Made by a program: the position numbers and the translations under genes. DNA of 64,000 nt from Bacteroidota bacterium (GTDB taxonomy: Bacteria; Bacteroidota; Bacteroidia; JABDFU01): contig JACPDY010000005.1 in NCBI GenBank assembly GCA_016183775.1, forward strand, positions 46,497 through 110,496, in the 5' to 3' direction. This document shows, one piece after another, positions 52,617 through 62,145 of the stretch. Every line of letters begins with the position of its first letter. Position 1 is the stretch's first letter. A model generated the notes under the pieces. The model saw nothing but the letters and a program-made list of their open reading frames with translations. It searched no databases and had not been told where the DNA came from.

Positions 52617-54044
52617 TTGCGCATAATAAAAGATCATCCGATTCCCTTTCTATTTATCCTTCTCATTCTATTACTTTCTCTTTTCACCAAGATCATTGAT
52701 TTCAACGGGCTTTATGGTGCTGATAGTTATGAATATGTGAGATACAGTATTGCCCTGAAAGACTATTTTATAAATGGCATAACTCCCGGAAAATTTATGT
52801 GGCCGGTTATTTATCCACTGGCAGGAGCCTTGCTGTCATTCCTTCTTAATCCTGTTCAATCACTGCAACTGGTGTCAATTGCCGCATTTGCCGCTGCCCT
52901 GATCTATATATTTAAAATAATCAACCTCATTTTTCCTGAATCAAAAACCAACGACAAAATTTACATTACTCTTTTCGGCCTCCTGTCTCCTTATTTTCTG
53001 AGATTATCCTTATGCGTTATGTCGGACATGCTTTCTATCGCGTTTTGCACGGCATCTATCTATCATATTCTAAAACATCGTTTCTCCTGTGAAAAAAAAG
53101 AATTTATTTATTCCGTTCTATTGGCCATATTGGCCGTACTTACACACTATTCAAGCTTTATCATATTGACAGTTCCTCTCATTCTCCTCGCCGGAGATCA
53201 TTATAAAAAAAACTCATTCACGGTATTTATTATTTCCATTACATTAATTAGTGTGGTTTCTGTTGCACTAATATTGATACAGCCGGGGATTTTCCTGAAT
53301 GTATTTCAACACCCTTTACTTCAAAAATGGTCATTATCAAATTTTACTGCTTCTGAATTTAATTTTGAAGACGGGTTACATACTTACGAGTTTCCCAATA
53401 TTATTTTTGTATTATTTCCTTTTGTTCACCCGGGATTTTGTTTTGCGGGACTCCTCTTTTTACCATTGACAATACAAGCATTCCGCGAAAAAAAAATCAT
53501 GTCATTCATTGCTCTGTCTTTATTGATATATCTCCTCTTTTTGGCGGGAATCCCAAATCAGAATATTCGTCTACTCACAATGGCATTTCCTTTGATAATA
53601 ATAATTTACTACATGCCATTTCATAGGTTATTAGCATCCATTTTTAATTCAAACGGGAAGAAAATATTCTTCATGGGCGGCAGTATTCTGCTTCAGATCA
53701 TTCTATTCTTCTTCGCCTTTAAAGGAATAAGTACTATGAATAAAACGGAACGATTACTATGCGAAAAGCTCATGGGTTACGACCTGGCAGATCATCCCAT
53801 TTATACATTTGGAATGAATGGAGCCATCCGTACGTATGGGATCAGGAATAAAACGATCAATCTATGGAATACAAAAGTCACTACCCTTCCTAAGGGTTCA
53901 TTCATCCTGATCAATGAACCGGAGCTCAATAAACAGTGGAAAGGGAAACTTCCTATGCTCAATTGGGAGCATATCAGGCAAAATTACAAACCACATACAA
54001 CAGGCGTAAAAGAAGGAAACTGGACATTATATGAGATCAATTAA
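52617..54044 (+). CDS. GT-C fold (family 39-like) membrane glycosyltransferase
   Basis: 475 residues with about eleven membrane helices. An Asp in the first periplasmic loop (FNGLYGADSYEYVRY, about 33-47) is in the place of the catalytic Asp-containing loop of ArnT/PMT-type enzymes that use polyprenyl-phosphate sugars. The soluble C-terminal part (about 385-475) is short. The start is TTG at 52617 (no usable ATG before residue 60), directly after a 7-base hairpin. It overlaps the next gene by 14 bases, so translation is coupled. Sugar and acceptor are unknown. Confidence 0.75.
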   Translation: MRIIKDHPIPFLFILLILLLSLFTKIIDFNGLYGADSYEYVRYSIALKDYFINGITPGKFMWPVIYPLAGALLSFLLNPVQSLQLVSIAAFAAALIYIFKIINLIFPESKTNDKIYITLFGLLSPYFLRLSLCVMSDMLSIAFCTASIYHILKHRFSCEKKEFIYSVLLAILAVLTHYSSFIILTVPLILLAGDHYKKNSFTVFIISITLISVVSVALILIQPGIFLNVFQHPLLQKWSLSNFTASEFNFEDGLHTYEFPNIIFVLFPFVHPGFCFAGLLFLPLTIQAFREKKIMSFIALSLLIYLLFLAGIPNQNIRLLTMAFPLIIIIYYMPFHRLLASIFNSNGKKIFFMGGSILLQIILFFFAFKGISTMNKTERLLCEKLMGYDLADHPIYTFGMNGAIRTYGIRNKTINLWNTKVTTLPKGSFILINEPELNKQWKGKLPMLNWEHIRQNYKPHTTGVKEGNWTLYEIN

Positions 54045-55113
54045 AAAAAATATTGTCTTTTTGGTTCCGGGATTTCCCAAAGATGAAAATGACATTAATT
54101 GCATTCCCATAATGCAAAATTATATTTTGTATTACACCAGGCTAAATCCTGAGGTAAATGTTTCAGTGATCTCATTTCAATATCCTTTTAAAAAGAAAAA
54201 ATACAGGTGGCATACTATTCATGTATATGCAATTGGCGGGGGAAACAAAAAAGGAGTATTTAGAATACGAACATGGTTAAGGGTAATTACAACTTTTACG
54301 TTCCTTTACCTGAAGAACAGCGGCCAAACTGTAATCCATAGCTTTTGGCTTACTGAGTGCGCCTTTATTGGCCAGTATATCAGAAAGTTATTCGGACTAA
54401 ACCACGTTTCAACAATCGTTGGACAAGATCCTCTGCCGTCTAACAAATACCTGAGATATTTGAATTTTTCAAAACTTAAAATTGTGGCCCTTTCCGTATT
54501 TGCCGCTGAAAAATTCAAACTAACTACAAACCGAAACGCAGATCAGGTCATTTCAATTGGGCTGGATACCGAAAATTTCAAAACTCCACCATCTGCCAAA
54601 CCCGCCATTGATATACTTGGGGTTGGCAACCTTCATGCTATTAAAAACTATTCGCTTTTTATAGAAATTGTCGCTCAACTTGTATCTTCCTTTCCGGAAT
54701 TAAAATGCGTCATTATTGGTAATGGTGAAGAATATCATCTCCTTCAGAAAAGTATTGAAGAGCACGGATTGGATAAAAATGTTAAACTTAAAGGAGAACT
54801 TAAACGCAATGAGGTCATTGAGCTAATGGCCGACAGCCGGATCCTGCTTCATCCTTCAGTGCATGAGGGCCAGGGATATGTATTTGAAGAAGCATTGTAT
54901 TCGGGAATGTATGTTGTGGCTAACAAAGTAGGAAATGTTGAACCCGGAGAAAAGATAAGAGTTTGTGAGAGCAAAGATCAAATGGTTGAACAGTTAAATT
55001 TATTACTAAAGAGTAAACCCGATAGGCAAAGACTGCTTATTCAATCGATGGAAGACAGTGTATCAAAATTCAACACCCTTTACTTTTCACAAAACCGGAA
55101 AGATAACCAATGA
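54031..55113 (+). CDS. Glycosyltransferase family 4-like (GT-B)
   Basis: 360 residues. The C-terminal Rossmann domain (about 185-330) shows the group 1 pattern: GVGNLHAIKNYSLFIE, VIIGNGEEYHLL, LKGELKRNEVIELMADSRILLHPSVHEGQGYVFEEAL (described by its ends: LKGELKRNEV and EGQGYVFEEAL), with the E-x7-E pair in that stretch. It acts in the cytoplasm on a nucleotide sugar. It overlaps the genes on both sides (14 and 4 bases), a strong sign of one operon. Confidence 0.88.
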   Translation: MRSIKKNIVFLVPGFPKDENDINCIPIMQNYILYYTRLNPEVNVSVISFQYPFKKKKYRWHTIHVYAIGGGNKKGVFRIRTWLRVITTFTFLYLKNSGQTVIHSFWLTECAFIGQYIRKLFGLNHVSTIVGQDPLPSNKYLRYLNFSKLKIVALSVFAAEKFKLTTNRNADQVISIGLDTENFKTPPSAKPAIDILGVGNLHAIKNYSLFIEIVAQLVSSFPELKCVIIGNGEEYHLLQKSIEEHGLDKNVKLKGELKRNEVIELMADSRILLHPSVHEGQGYVFEEALYSGMYVVANKVGNVEPGEKIRVCESKDQMVEQLNLLLKSKPDRQRLLIQSMEDSVSKFNTLYFSQNRKDNQ

Positions 55114-56102
55114 TAACTGTAAGCGCTGTAATACCAACATACAACCGACCGGAAAGCCTTATCCGGACGATAAGATCATTGGCTCAGCAAAACAAACTGC
55201 CGGATGAAGTTATAGTTATTGATGCAAGTCAGAGTCCAACCAACGAGGATTTATTGAAAGAACAGTTCCCGCTTTTAAAAATAAAATGTATTAAAACCGC
55301 TCCTTCCGTATGTGCCCAGAGAAACATTGGCATACGCGAGGCAAGCGGATCTTTTATTTTGCTGTGTGACGATGATATTGAATTACGGGAAGATTATATT
55401 CTCAGGATATCAGAATTCATTAAAAATTCCGAGAAGGTTTCCGTTGTAAGCGGATTAGTACTTGAAAAAAATAAGGATAACAACTGGGTGCATGAATACC
55501 CCGTAAATTCAGTGAGCAAATTATTCTGGAAATTTATTTTCCAGCAAACAATTTGGTACGAAATAAAAAATATAAAAACATCCTTCTTAAACAGATTAAT
55601 TTACTTACCTATCCTTGCCTTTTATTTGAAAAGAAAAAACACATTTACGCTTGCCGGCTGGCCCTTAATAACACATTTCGGATCTCCTGTATTTAAAACC
55701 GCGTTTTATGGTTTAGGAGCCGGGATGATCAAAAAAGAATGGCTTATTGCAAATCCATTTGATGAAACCTTAGATAAGAATGGAATAGGTGAAAATTATG
55801 GCATGGCGCTTGGTTTTCCTGAATTCCCTGCAATACATGTGCTGACGACCACCTCTGCTTTACATCATAAAATAAATAAAGGAAGACTACCTCAACACGA
55901 GGCTTATTTTAAAAGAGTTTTGGCATTGAACTATTTCATGTCAAAAAGTAAAACATTCAATCTCGTAAATAAGATATTTCTTATTTGGTCTTTAATTGGC
56001 AGCTTAATAGTATTTACCTTTAAAAGAAAAATGGCTTATGCGCGAGTGACCCGAAAACTGATCCTGAACATTATCAGAGACCGATCACATAAAACCGGTT
56101 GA
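55110..56102 (+). CDS. Glycosyltransferase family 2 (GT-A)
   Basis: 330 residues. The N-terminal GT-A domain (about 1-220) has VSAVIPTYNRPESLIRTI, the VIDAS strand and the metal-binding LLCDDDIELRED (about 91-102), with ILRISEF after it. A hydrophobic C-terminal segment (about 285-310, IFLIWSLIGSLIVFTF) may hold it at the membrane. It starts inside the stop of the preceding glycosyltransferase and is followed after 30 bases by the damaged methyltransferase gene. Confidence 0.88.
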   Translation: MITVSAVIPTYNRPESLIRTIRSLAQQNKLPDEVIVIDASQSPTNEDLLKEQFPLLKIKCIKTAPSVCAQRNIGIREASGSFILLCDDDIELREDYILRISEFIKNSEKVSVVSGLVLEKNKDNNWVHEYPVNSVSKLFWKFIFQQTIWYEIKNIKTSFLNRLIYLPILAFYLKRKNTFTLAGWPLITHFGSPVFKTAFYGLGAGMIKKEWLIANPFDETLDKNGIGENYGMALGFPEFPAIHVLTTTSALHHKINKGRLPQHEAYFKRVLALNYFMSKSKTFNLVNKIFLIWSLIGSLIVFTFKRKMAYARVTRKLILNIIRDRSHKTG

Positions 56103-56132
56103 TTAATATATTTAAAGTCTTAATATAAAAAC

Positions 56133-56691
56133 ATGATCCGGAAATCAGTTAAACTCATTCTAAACTATACATACAGGCCTCTCCTGGTCCTGTATCTGAA
56201 GTGGGAACGCAAGTACTACAATGATGGCATTCGCCTTGTTGTTCTGCCTGGCGTATTCCATCCCGGGCTTTTCCATAGTACAACGTTTATGCTCGAAATT
56301 CTAAAAACCCGGACCCTGAAAGATAAAAATATACTTGAATTGGGGGCGGGAACCGGCATGTTATCCGTGTATTGTGTAAAGAAAGGAGCGAATGTGACAG
56401 CCTCCGATATAAGCTGGAAAGCGATCGTCAATCTCGATAGAGCCCGAACGGGCCTGGTATTGCGGAAAAAACATGGAATATTTTTCGCGACTGTTCAAAC
56501 AGTTACCCCTCTTTATGGATGAACAGTCAGTTGTATTAATGGTACTTTCAGAGGACTGTGACATTGATCGGATAAAGGAACTGGCCGAAGAAAATAAGTT
56601 AGCATTTAATTTACTGGCTGAGAAAAAATTCTTCCTGGAAACAAATTACATTTATAAAATTACCCGGCCAACTGGTGGTAAATCAGGGTAA
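56133..56691 (+). pseudogene. Class I SAM methyltransferase with internal deletion and frameshift
   Basis: The frame from ATG 56133 encodes the family start (SVKLILNYTYRPLLVLYLKW) and the SAM motif ILELGAGTGMLSVY, then ASDISWKAIVNL, and stops at 56520. The C-terminal part continues in another frame from about 56455 as WYCGKNMEYFSRLFKQLP, MVLSEDCDI and FLETNYIYKI, and stops at 56691. Intact relatives have about 50-60 residues, including the NPPY motif, between these segments; here they are missing near 56450 and the frame is lost. The protein is most likely inactive. The same kind of damage occurs in the thiolase at 39232, so an assembly cause should be checked. Confidence 0.8.
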
Positions 56692-56742
56692 ATAAACCGC
56701 TTCTTCAGGTAGAATATCTTCCATATTTTATAAATTAGATGA

Positions 56743-57702
56743 TTGGAAGTTCTTGAACCAAATACCATACCCGCTGCCAGAGCCTTAACTGAAAAGCAAA
56801 GTGCGATAATTAAAACGCTTCTTTATTTCAGCATCTTCAGGTATCCGCTTACCGTTAAAGAAATTTACGAAAATTGCCAGCATCAAAAAATCACGTTATC
56901 TGAAACTGAAACGGAACTCAGCAAACTTGTTCAGTCAGGATATGTTTCACAAACAGGACAATTCTATTATGTCAATAATGATGTTTCTGCGGTCGACAGA
57001 AGGATAAAAGGCAATAAACTTGCCGAAAAATATTTACTTAAAGCCCGGCGATATACTAAACTCATTTCCCGCTTTCCTTTTGTTGAAGCAGTGTTTCTTT
57101 CAGGTTCCCTGTCAAAAGGTTATGTAGATGAAGAGGGGGACATTGATTACTTCATTATTACCAAACCCGGCCGGCTGTGGTTATGCAGAACGTTACTTGT
57201 AACCTTTAAGAAAGTATTCCTGCTTAATTCACATAAATATTTCTGTGTAAACTATTTTATTGATTCAAAGAACCTGGAAGTGCCGGATAAAAATATTTTT
57301 ACGGCGACCGAACTCGTGTTCGCCAGGCCTATGTACAATAAAAATTTATGCTCGGATTTTTTTGAAGCGAATCAATGGAAAGATAATTTCTATCCAAATA
57401 AACCTGTTACAAACCTGAGCACAGTACCGCTGGTCAGCGATAATTTATTAAAAAAAATAAACGAGAGCCTGTTTAAAGGCTCGCTGGGCGAAAAGCTTGA
57501 CCAATGGTGCTTTAAATTCACCCTCGCTTACTGGAAAAAAAAATTCAGTGATTTCGATGAGTCCACATTTGATCTCAATGTCCGGTCGAGAAAAAACGTT
57601 TCAAAGCATCATCCAAACGGGTTTCAACAAAAAGTGTTAAAGGCCCATGAAGAATCGATCAAAGCTTTTAATATGAAAAACAATATCGGGCTGGTTAAAT
57701 GA
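56743..57702 (+). CDS. Nucleotidyltransferase with N-terminal winged helix
   Basis: 319 residues. Residues about 15-85 look like a winged-helix domain (LYFSIFRYPLTVKEIYENC and VQSGYVSQTGQFYYV). The nucleotidyltransferase signature is FLSGSLSKGYVDEEGDIDYF (about 119-138), a GSxSxG with DxD pattern as in Pol-beta-like enzymes. Start is TTG at 56743, since no ATG fits in frame. It ends within the start of the first radical SAM gene (four-base overlap). It could activate a sugar or an aminoglycoside-like substrate; the target is unknown. Confidence 0.78.
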   Translation: MEVLEPNTIPAARALTEKQSAIIKTLLYFSIFRYPLTVKEIYENCQHQKITLSETETELSKLVQSGYVSQTGQFYYVNNDVSAVDRRIKGNKLAEKYLLKARRYTKLISRFPFVEAVFLSGSLSKGYVDEEGDIDYFIITKPGRLWLCRTLLVTFKKVFLLNSHKYFCVNYFIDSKNLEVPDKNIFTATELVFARPMYNKNLCSDFFEANQWKDNFYPNKPVTNLSTVPLVSDNLLKKINESLFKGSLGEKLDQWCFKFTLAYWKKKFSDFDESTFDLNVRSRKNVSKHHPNGFQQKVLKAHEESIKAFNMKNNIGLVK

Positions 57703-59156
57703 AAATACTAATTACACACTCCTATTTTTTACAATTCGACCCTAAACAAAAAGAGCTAGGCCAGCCCTACCCGCCTGTCGGCACTTTATATGCTGCCGCA
57801 ATGCTTTCTGAGAATAATTATGAAGTGAGTTTTTTTGACACCATGTTCTCTCAATCGGCAGGTGAAATTATAGCCGCTTTTGAAAAAAAGCAACCGGATA
57901 TTTTTGTGATCTACGACGATGGCTTCAACTACCTCACTAAAATGTGCCTGAGCAATATGCGTGAGGCGGCTTTTCAAATGGTGAAACTGGCTAAACAGAA
58001 AAACTGCATTGTTATAGTTTCAAGCTCCGACTCAAGCGACAATTGCGAACAGTATTTAAAAAATGGGGCGGATTATATCATCATCGGGGAAGCTGAACAA
58101 ACGCTACTTGAACTTACAGACAGTTTAAAAAACAAAACAAGGAGCATTGAAAATATCGGGGGTCTTGTATATTACAACAACAATGTGTTGTTCAAAACTG
58201 CCAAACGCGATGTTATGCGTAACCTGGATAGTCTCCCGGTGCCCGCATGGAACCTTATCAATATGGAACCATACAAGCAAACATGGTTAAACAAATACGG
58301 ATATTTTTCACTGAACATGGCGACAACAAGGGGATGTCCATACAAATGCAATTGGTGCGCCAAACCTATTTACGGTAATCGTTATAACACGCGAAGTCCG
58401 CAAAATGTAATACATGAACTTTTGCTTTTAAAAGATAAATTCAAATTCGATCATATTTGGTTCTGCGATGATATTTTTGGTCTAAAACCGACGTGGGTTG
58501 AAGAATTCAGCAAACTGGTGAAACAACATAATTTAAAGCTCAGGTACAAAATACAATCGCGGGCCGACCTCCTGGTTCAGGAGAATTACGTAAAATATTT
58601 AGCCGAATCAGGCTGTGATAGTGTATGGGTAGGTGCCGAAAGCGGCTCCCAAAAAATACTGGATGCCATGGAGAAAGGCATCACCGTTGAGCAGATCTAT
58701 AAAGCAGTAAACCTGTTAAAACATTATGGCATTAAGCCGTCTTTATTTCTGCAGTTCGGTTATTTAGGCGAAACAAAAGAAGATATTGAGCTAACAATAA
58801 AAATGGTGAACGATCTCTTACCTGAAGATATCGGGGTTTCTGTATCCTATCCTTTACCAGGCACAAAATTTTATGAAAAGGTGAAAGAAGAACTGAAAGA
58901 AAAGAGTAATTGGACCGACTCCGATGAACTCGTGCTTATGTTCAAAAACACTTATTCACCGGCATTTTACAGACAGCTTCACAGGTATGTGCATAAAAAT
59001 TACCGCAAACACCAGGGTTACGAAAGCCTGAAACGATTATTTACCCAACCTGCTAAAACAAATTTTAAAACATTGAAAAGGGCTGCTTCTGTTTTCTATT
59101 ATATACCAACAGCGATAGTTGAAAAAAACAAATTGAAAATATCAAAAAACAGTTGA
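57699..59156 (+). CDS. B12-binding-type radical SAM protein
   Basis: 485 residues. The N-terminal cobalamin-binding-like Rossmann domain (about 12-150, PYPPVGTLYAAAM and GADYIIIGEAE) lacks the DxHxxG motif, as in BchE/HpnJ-like proteins. The radical SAM core has RGCPYKCNWCAK (CxxxCxxC, about 211-222), WFCDDIFG and WVGAESGSQKIL. The family includes methylases, cyclases and lipid-modifying enzymes; the substrate cannot be told. It is a paralogue of 60677-62071 and is coupled to the nucleotidyltransferase gene. Confidence 0.88.
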   Translation: MKILITHSYFLQFDPKQKELGQPYPPVGTLYAAAMLSENNYEVSFFDTMFSQSAGEIIAAFEKKQPDIFVIYDDGFNYLTKMCLSNMREAAFQMVKLAKQKNCIVIVSSSDSSDNCEQYLKNGADYIIIGEAEQTLLELTDSLKNKTRSIENIGGLVYYNNNVLFKTAKRDVMRNLDSLPVPAWNLINMEPYKQTWLNKYGYFSLNMATTRGCPYKCNWCAKPIYGNRYNTRSPQNVIHELLLLKDKFKFDHIWFCDDIFGLKPTWVEEFSKLVKQHNLKLRYKIQSRADLLVQENYVKYLAESGCDSVWVGAESGSQKILDAMEKGITVEQIYKAVNLLKHYGIKPSLFLQFGYLGETKEDIELTIKMVNDLLPEDIGVSVSYPLPGTKFYEKVKEELKEKSNWTDSDELVLMFKNTYSPAFYRQLHRYVHKNYRKHQGYESLKRLFTQPAKTNFKTLKRAASVFYYIPTAIVEKNKLKISKNS

Positions 59157-59196
59157 ACGCAGATTTTTATAAATTCCAGATAAACAATTATCACTG

Positions 59197-59811
59197 ATGC
59201 CAAAAAACAAAAAGATCGACGACTACATTGCAAGATCGCAACCTTTTGCCCAACCTATACTTAACCACCTTCGCAAACTTGTTCATGCGGCTTGCCCGGA
59301 TGTAGAAGAAAAAATAAAGTGGAGCTTCGCTTGTTTTGATTACAAGGACTCCATCTTATGCACGTTGGCTTCATTCAAACAACACTGCTCATTTGGTTTC
59401 TGGAAGGCACCGATCATGTCCGACTCTCATAAAATTTTTAAAAGTGTTGGTGAAACTTCAATGGGACATCTGGGAAGAATAACAAGCCTGAAAGATCTTC
59501 CTTCGGATAAAATACTCATTCAATACATAAAAGAAGCCGTTAAACTAACGGATGAAGGGGTAAAATTACCATCACGACCGAAAGCCATAGTAAATAAAGA
59601 ACCGGAGCTCCCCGCCTATTTTAAAAAGGTGTTGAATAAAAATAAAAGGGCGGTGAAAGTGTTTAAAGAATTCAGCCCTTCCAAAAGAAGGGAATATATT
59701 GAATGGATAACTGAAGCAAAGACCGAAGATACCCGCAACCGACGACTTTCCATCTCTGTCAAATGGATATCAGAGGGAAAAACAAGGAACTGGAAGTATA
59801 TAAAAAAGTAG
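59197..59811 (+). CDS. DUF1801/YdeI-OmdA-like protein
   Basis: 204 residues in two parts: an N-terminal DUF1801-type domain (about 5-120, with EEKIKWSFACFDYKDS and FGFWKAPIM) and a C-terminal YdeI/OmpD-associated segment (about 135-190, ELPAYFKKVLNK, FSPSKRREYIEWITEAKTEDT) typical of that family. No signal peptide. In enterobacteria relatives have been linked to stress and antimicrobial tolerance, but the mechanism is unknown. Its presence between two radical SAM genes looks incidental; it may not share their pathway. Confidence 0.82.
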   Translation: MPKNKKIDDYIARSQPFAQPILNHLRKLVHAACPDVEEKIKWSFACFDYKDSILCTLASFKQHCSFGFWKAPIMSDSHKIFKSVGETSMGHLGRITSLKDLPSDKILIQYIKEAVKLTDEGVKLPSRPKAIVNKEPELPAYFKKVLNKNKRAVKVFKEFSPSKRREYIEWITEAKTEDTRNRRLSISVKWISEGKTRNWKYIKK

Positions 59812-59848
59812 CGCTTTTTTCTATTACATTTAGTCCTGTTAATCCAAA

Positions 59849-60664
59849 ATGGCCACCCAAACTCCTTTCGACAACTACGCGTTACATTATGATGCAGATT
59901 TTACCAATTCCACTATCGGCAGCCTGCAGCGGAAAAGAGTCTGGCATTATCTGAATCCCTTACTCGTCTCAACCGAAAAGTCAAACAAACTCAATATCCT
60001 GGAAATAAACTGCGGAACCGGAGAAGACACTGTTTACATGGCTAAATTCGGCCATACAATTACAGCCACCGATGCTTCATCGGAAATGATTGCTATTGCA
60101 GCAGAAAAAATAAAACAACACCATTTTGATCTGAGGGCAAATGCAGAGCAATGCTCCTTTCATGAACTGCACACAAAATTCGAGGGAAAACAATTTGATC
60201 TTATCCTATCCGACTTCGGAGGACTCAACTGCATCAATGAACCCGACTTGAAAAAAACATTAAACACGCTGCACAACCTGCTAAAGCCCGGCGGCAAGAT
60301 TGCATTAACAATCATGGGAACCTGCTGCATTTGGGAAGTATTTTATTTCAGCATGAAACTCCAATTAAAAAAAGCGTTCAGAAGACTCAATAAAAAAGGA
60401 GTGGAAACAATTATCAAAAATTCAGTCTTTAATACCTATTACCATTCCCCAAAAAAAATCAAGCAATTTTTGATCTTTAATTCTCACTTTTTAATTCAAA
60501 AGCCAATCGGTCTTTTTATACCTCCTTCCTATTTAGAACCCTTTTTTAAAAACAAAGAATGGCTTTTAAAACTTCTTGGTCGCGCGGAAAATTTATCCGG
60601 AAGACTTTCTATATTCTCAAACCTGGCAGATCATTATTTTATAACGCTCGAAAAGAAACAGTAA
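59849..60664 (+). CDS. Class I SAM-dependent methyltransferase
   Basis: 271 residues. Motif I is ILEINCGTGEDTVYMA (about 50-65), then TATDASSEMIAIA and a motif IV FDLILSDFGGLNCI; the ending helical region holds two basic stretches (KLQLKKAFRRLNKKG). The motif I Gly pattern is changed (INCGTG for the usual LGCGTG) but keeps the core. It starts 37 bases after the YdeI-like gene and is 12 bases from the second radical SAM gene. Small-molecule or lipid substrate likely; not determinable. Confidence 0.85.
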   Translation: MATQTPFDNYALHYDADFTNSTIGSLQRKRVWHYLNPLLVSTEKSNKLNILEINCGTGEDTVYMAKFGHTITATDASSEMIAIAAEKIKQHHFDLRANAEQCSFHELHTKFEGKQFDLILSDFGGLNCINEPDLKKTLNTLHNLLKPGGKIALTIMGTCCIWEVFYFSMKLQLKKAFRRLNKKGVETIIKNSVFNTYYHSPKKIKQFLIFNSHFLIQKPIGLFIPPSYLEPFFKNKEWLLKLLGRAENLSGRLSIFSNLADHYFITLEKKQ

Positions 60665-60676
60665 CTTAGTTACGTT

Positions 60677-62071
60677 ATGCGCATTTATTTAAGTCATGGC
60701 TATTTCATACGCGAGGATGAAAAGGAACAACAAATCATGAAGCCTTACCCTCCCCTGGGGATACTTTATATTTCGGCCTATTTAGAACAGCATAGTTTCG
60801 CAAATGAAGTAATTGACAACACTTTTTCAGACCTTAAAAAATTCTGCAACAGGATAGCCACAGAAAAACCTGACATTCTTGCTCTCTATACCAACTTAAT
60901 GACCAAGCTGAATGTTTTAAAAATCATTAAATTCATTAAAAGCAACAATTCCCTTTCACATATCAAAATAATATTAGGCGGACCGGAAGTCCGCAACAGT
61001 TCCGACAACTTTCTTCATTATGGAGCAGATGTGATAGTGCTTGGTGAAGGAGAAGATACAATGCTGGAGTTAATAAAGGCTTACCAACTATCCGATCGTC
61101 CTGACCTCTCCACCATTAATGGAATCTCCTTTATTAAGCAACAAGAAATAATCCGGACTTCTGAGAGGGCCTTGCTTAAAGACATCAACCTGCTTCCCTT
61201 TCCGGCCCGTGCAAAAATCGACTTGCAGCTTTACCTCAATGCCTGGAAAAAACGACATGGACAAAACACCATTTCTATAAGCACAATGCGGGGCTGCCCT
61301 TATACCTGCAAATGGTGCAGCCGTGCTGTATATGGCGGAACTTACCGCAGAAGAAATCCCAAACTTGTAGTTGATGAAATTGAATGGCTGAAAGCCAATT
61401 ACACTTTCGATGTATTATGGTTTACAGATGATGTATTTACGATCAGCCACAAATGGCTGCGGGAATTCGTAAATGAACTCGCCAGCCGGAATATAAGAGT
61501 GAGATATGAGATCATTACCCGTGCTGACCGGATGAATGAAGATATTATTGATCTGCTGAAACAAAGCGGATGCTACAGGATTTGGATCGGCGCGGAAAGC
61601 GGCTCACAGAAAGTGATTGACAACATGGACCGGAGAGTCAAGGTGGAACAGGTGCGTAACATGATACAACTATCACGTAAGCATGGAATAGAAGCCGGAA
61701 CCTTTATCATGTTAGGATACCCTGGCGAAACACAGCGTGATATTAAAGAAACAATACGACACCTTATTCTCTCCGACCCGGATCATTACACAATCACTGT
61801 TGCATACCCCATCAAAGGAACACCACTCTACTCGGAAGTTAAAGATGATTTTATTCAGCCCCCGGCCTGGGAAACGTCAACAGACAGAGATATTGATTTT
61901 AAACGAACCTACAACCGGAATTTTTATAATTACGCCGTCCGCTGGGTTTACAATGAGGTGCATTATCATAAACAAAAGCACAAGTCAGCTTTCGGTCTGC
62001 GTTCAATGACATTAAAACTCAAGTCAATAGCTGCTCAGAGCGGGATGATGCTTGAAAAGATGAGAGGTTGA
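60677..62071 (+). CDS. B12-binding-type radical SAM protein (paralogue)
   Basis: 464 residues, same order as the 57699 protein: PYPPLGILYISAYL and GADVIVLGEGEDTM in the cobalamin-like domain (about 25-135), then RGCPYTCKWCSR (CxxxCxxC, about 206-217), WFTDDVFT and WIGAESGSQKVI. The two share these blocks closely, so they arose by duplication and may act in consecutive steps. It is the last gene of the accessory cluster; the acyl-CoA dehydrogenase starts 74 bases further. Confidence 0.88.
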   Translation: MRIYLSHGYFIREDEKEQQIMKPYPPLGILYISAYLEQHSFANEVIDNTFSDLKKFCNRIATEKPDILALYTNLMTKLNVLKIIKFIKSNNSLSHIKIILGGPEVRNSSDNFLHYGADVIVLGEGEDTMLELIKAYQLSDRPDLSTINGISFIKQQEIIRTSERALLKDINLLPFPARAKIDLQLYLNAWKKRHGQNTISISTMRGCPYTCKWCSRAVYGGTYRRRNPKLVVDEIEWLKANYTFDVLWFTDDVFTISHKWLREFVNELASRNIRVRYEIITRADRMNEDIIDLLKQSGCYRIWIGAESGSQKVIDNMDRRVKVEQVRNMIQLSRKHGIEAGTFIMLGYPGETQRDIKETIRHLILSDPDHYTITVAYPIKGTPLYSEVKDDFIQPPAWETSTDRDIDFKRTYNRNFYNYAVRWVYNEVHYHKQKHKSAFGLRSMTLKLKSIAAQSGMMLEKMRG

Positions 62072-62145
62072 AATATCACCATGAAGTAGCTTTTATCATC
62101 ACTTATTTGTAATTTTACGGGCTTTTCTAATTAAAACAAAAAACC

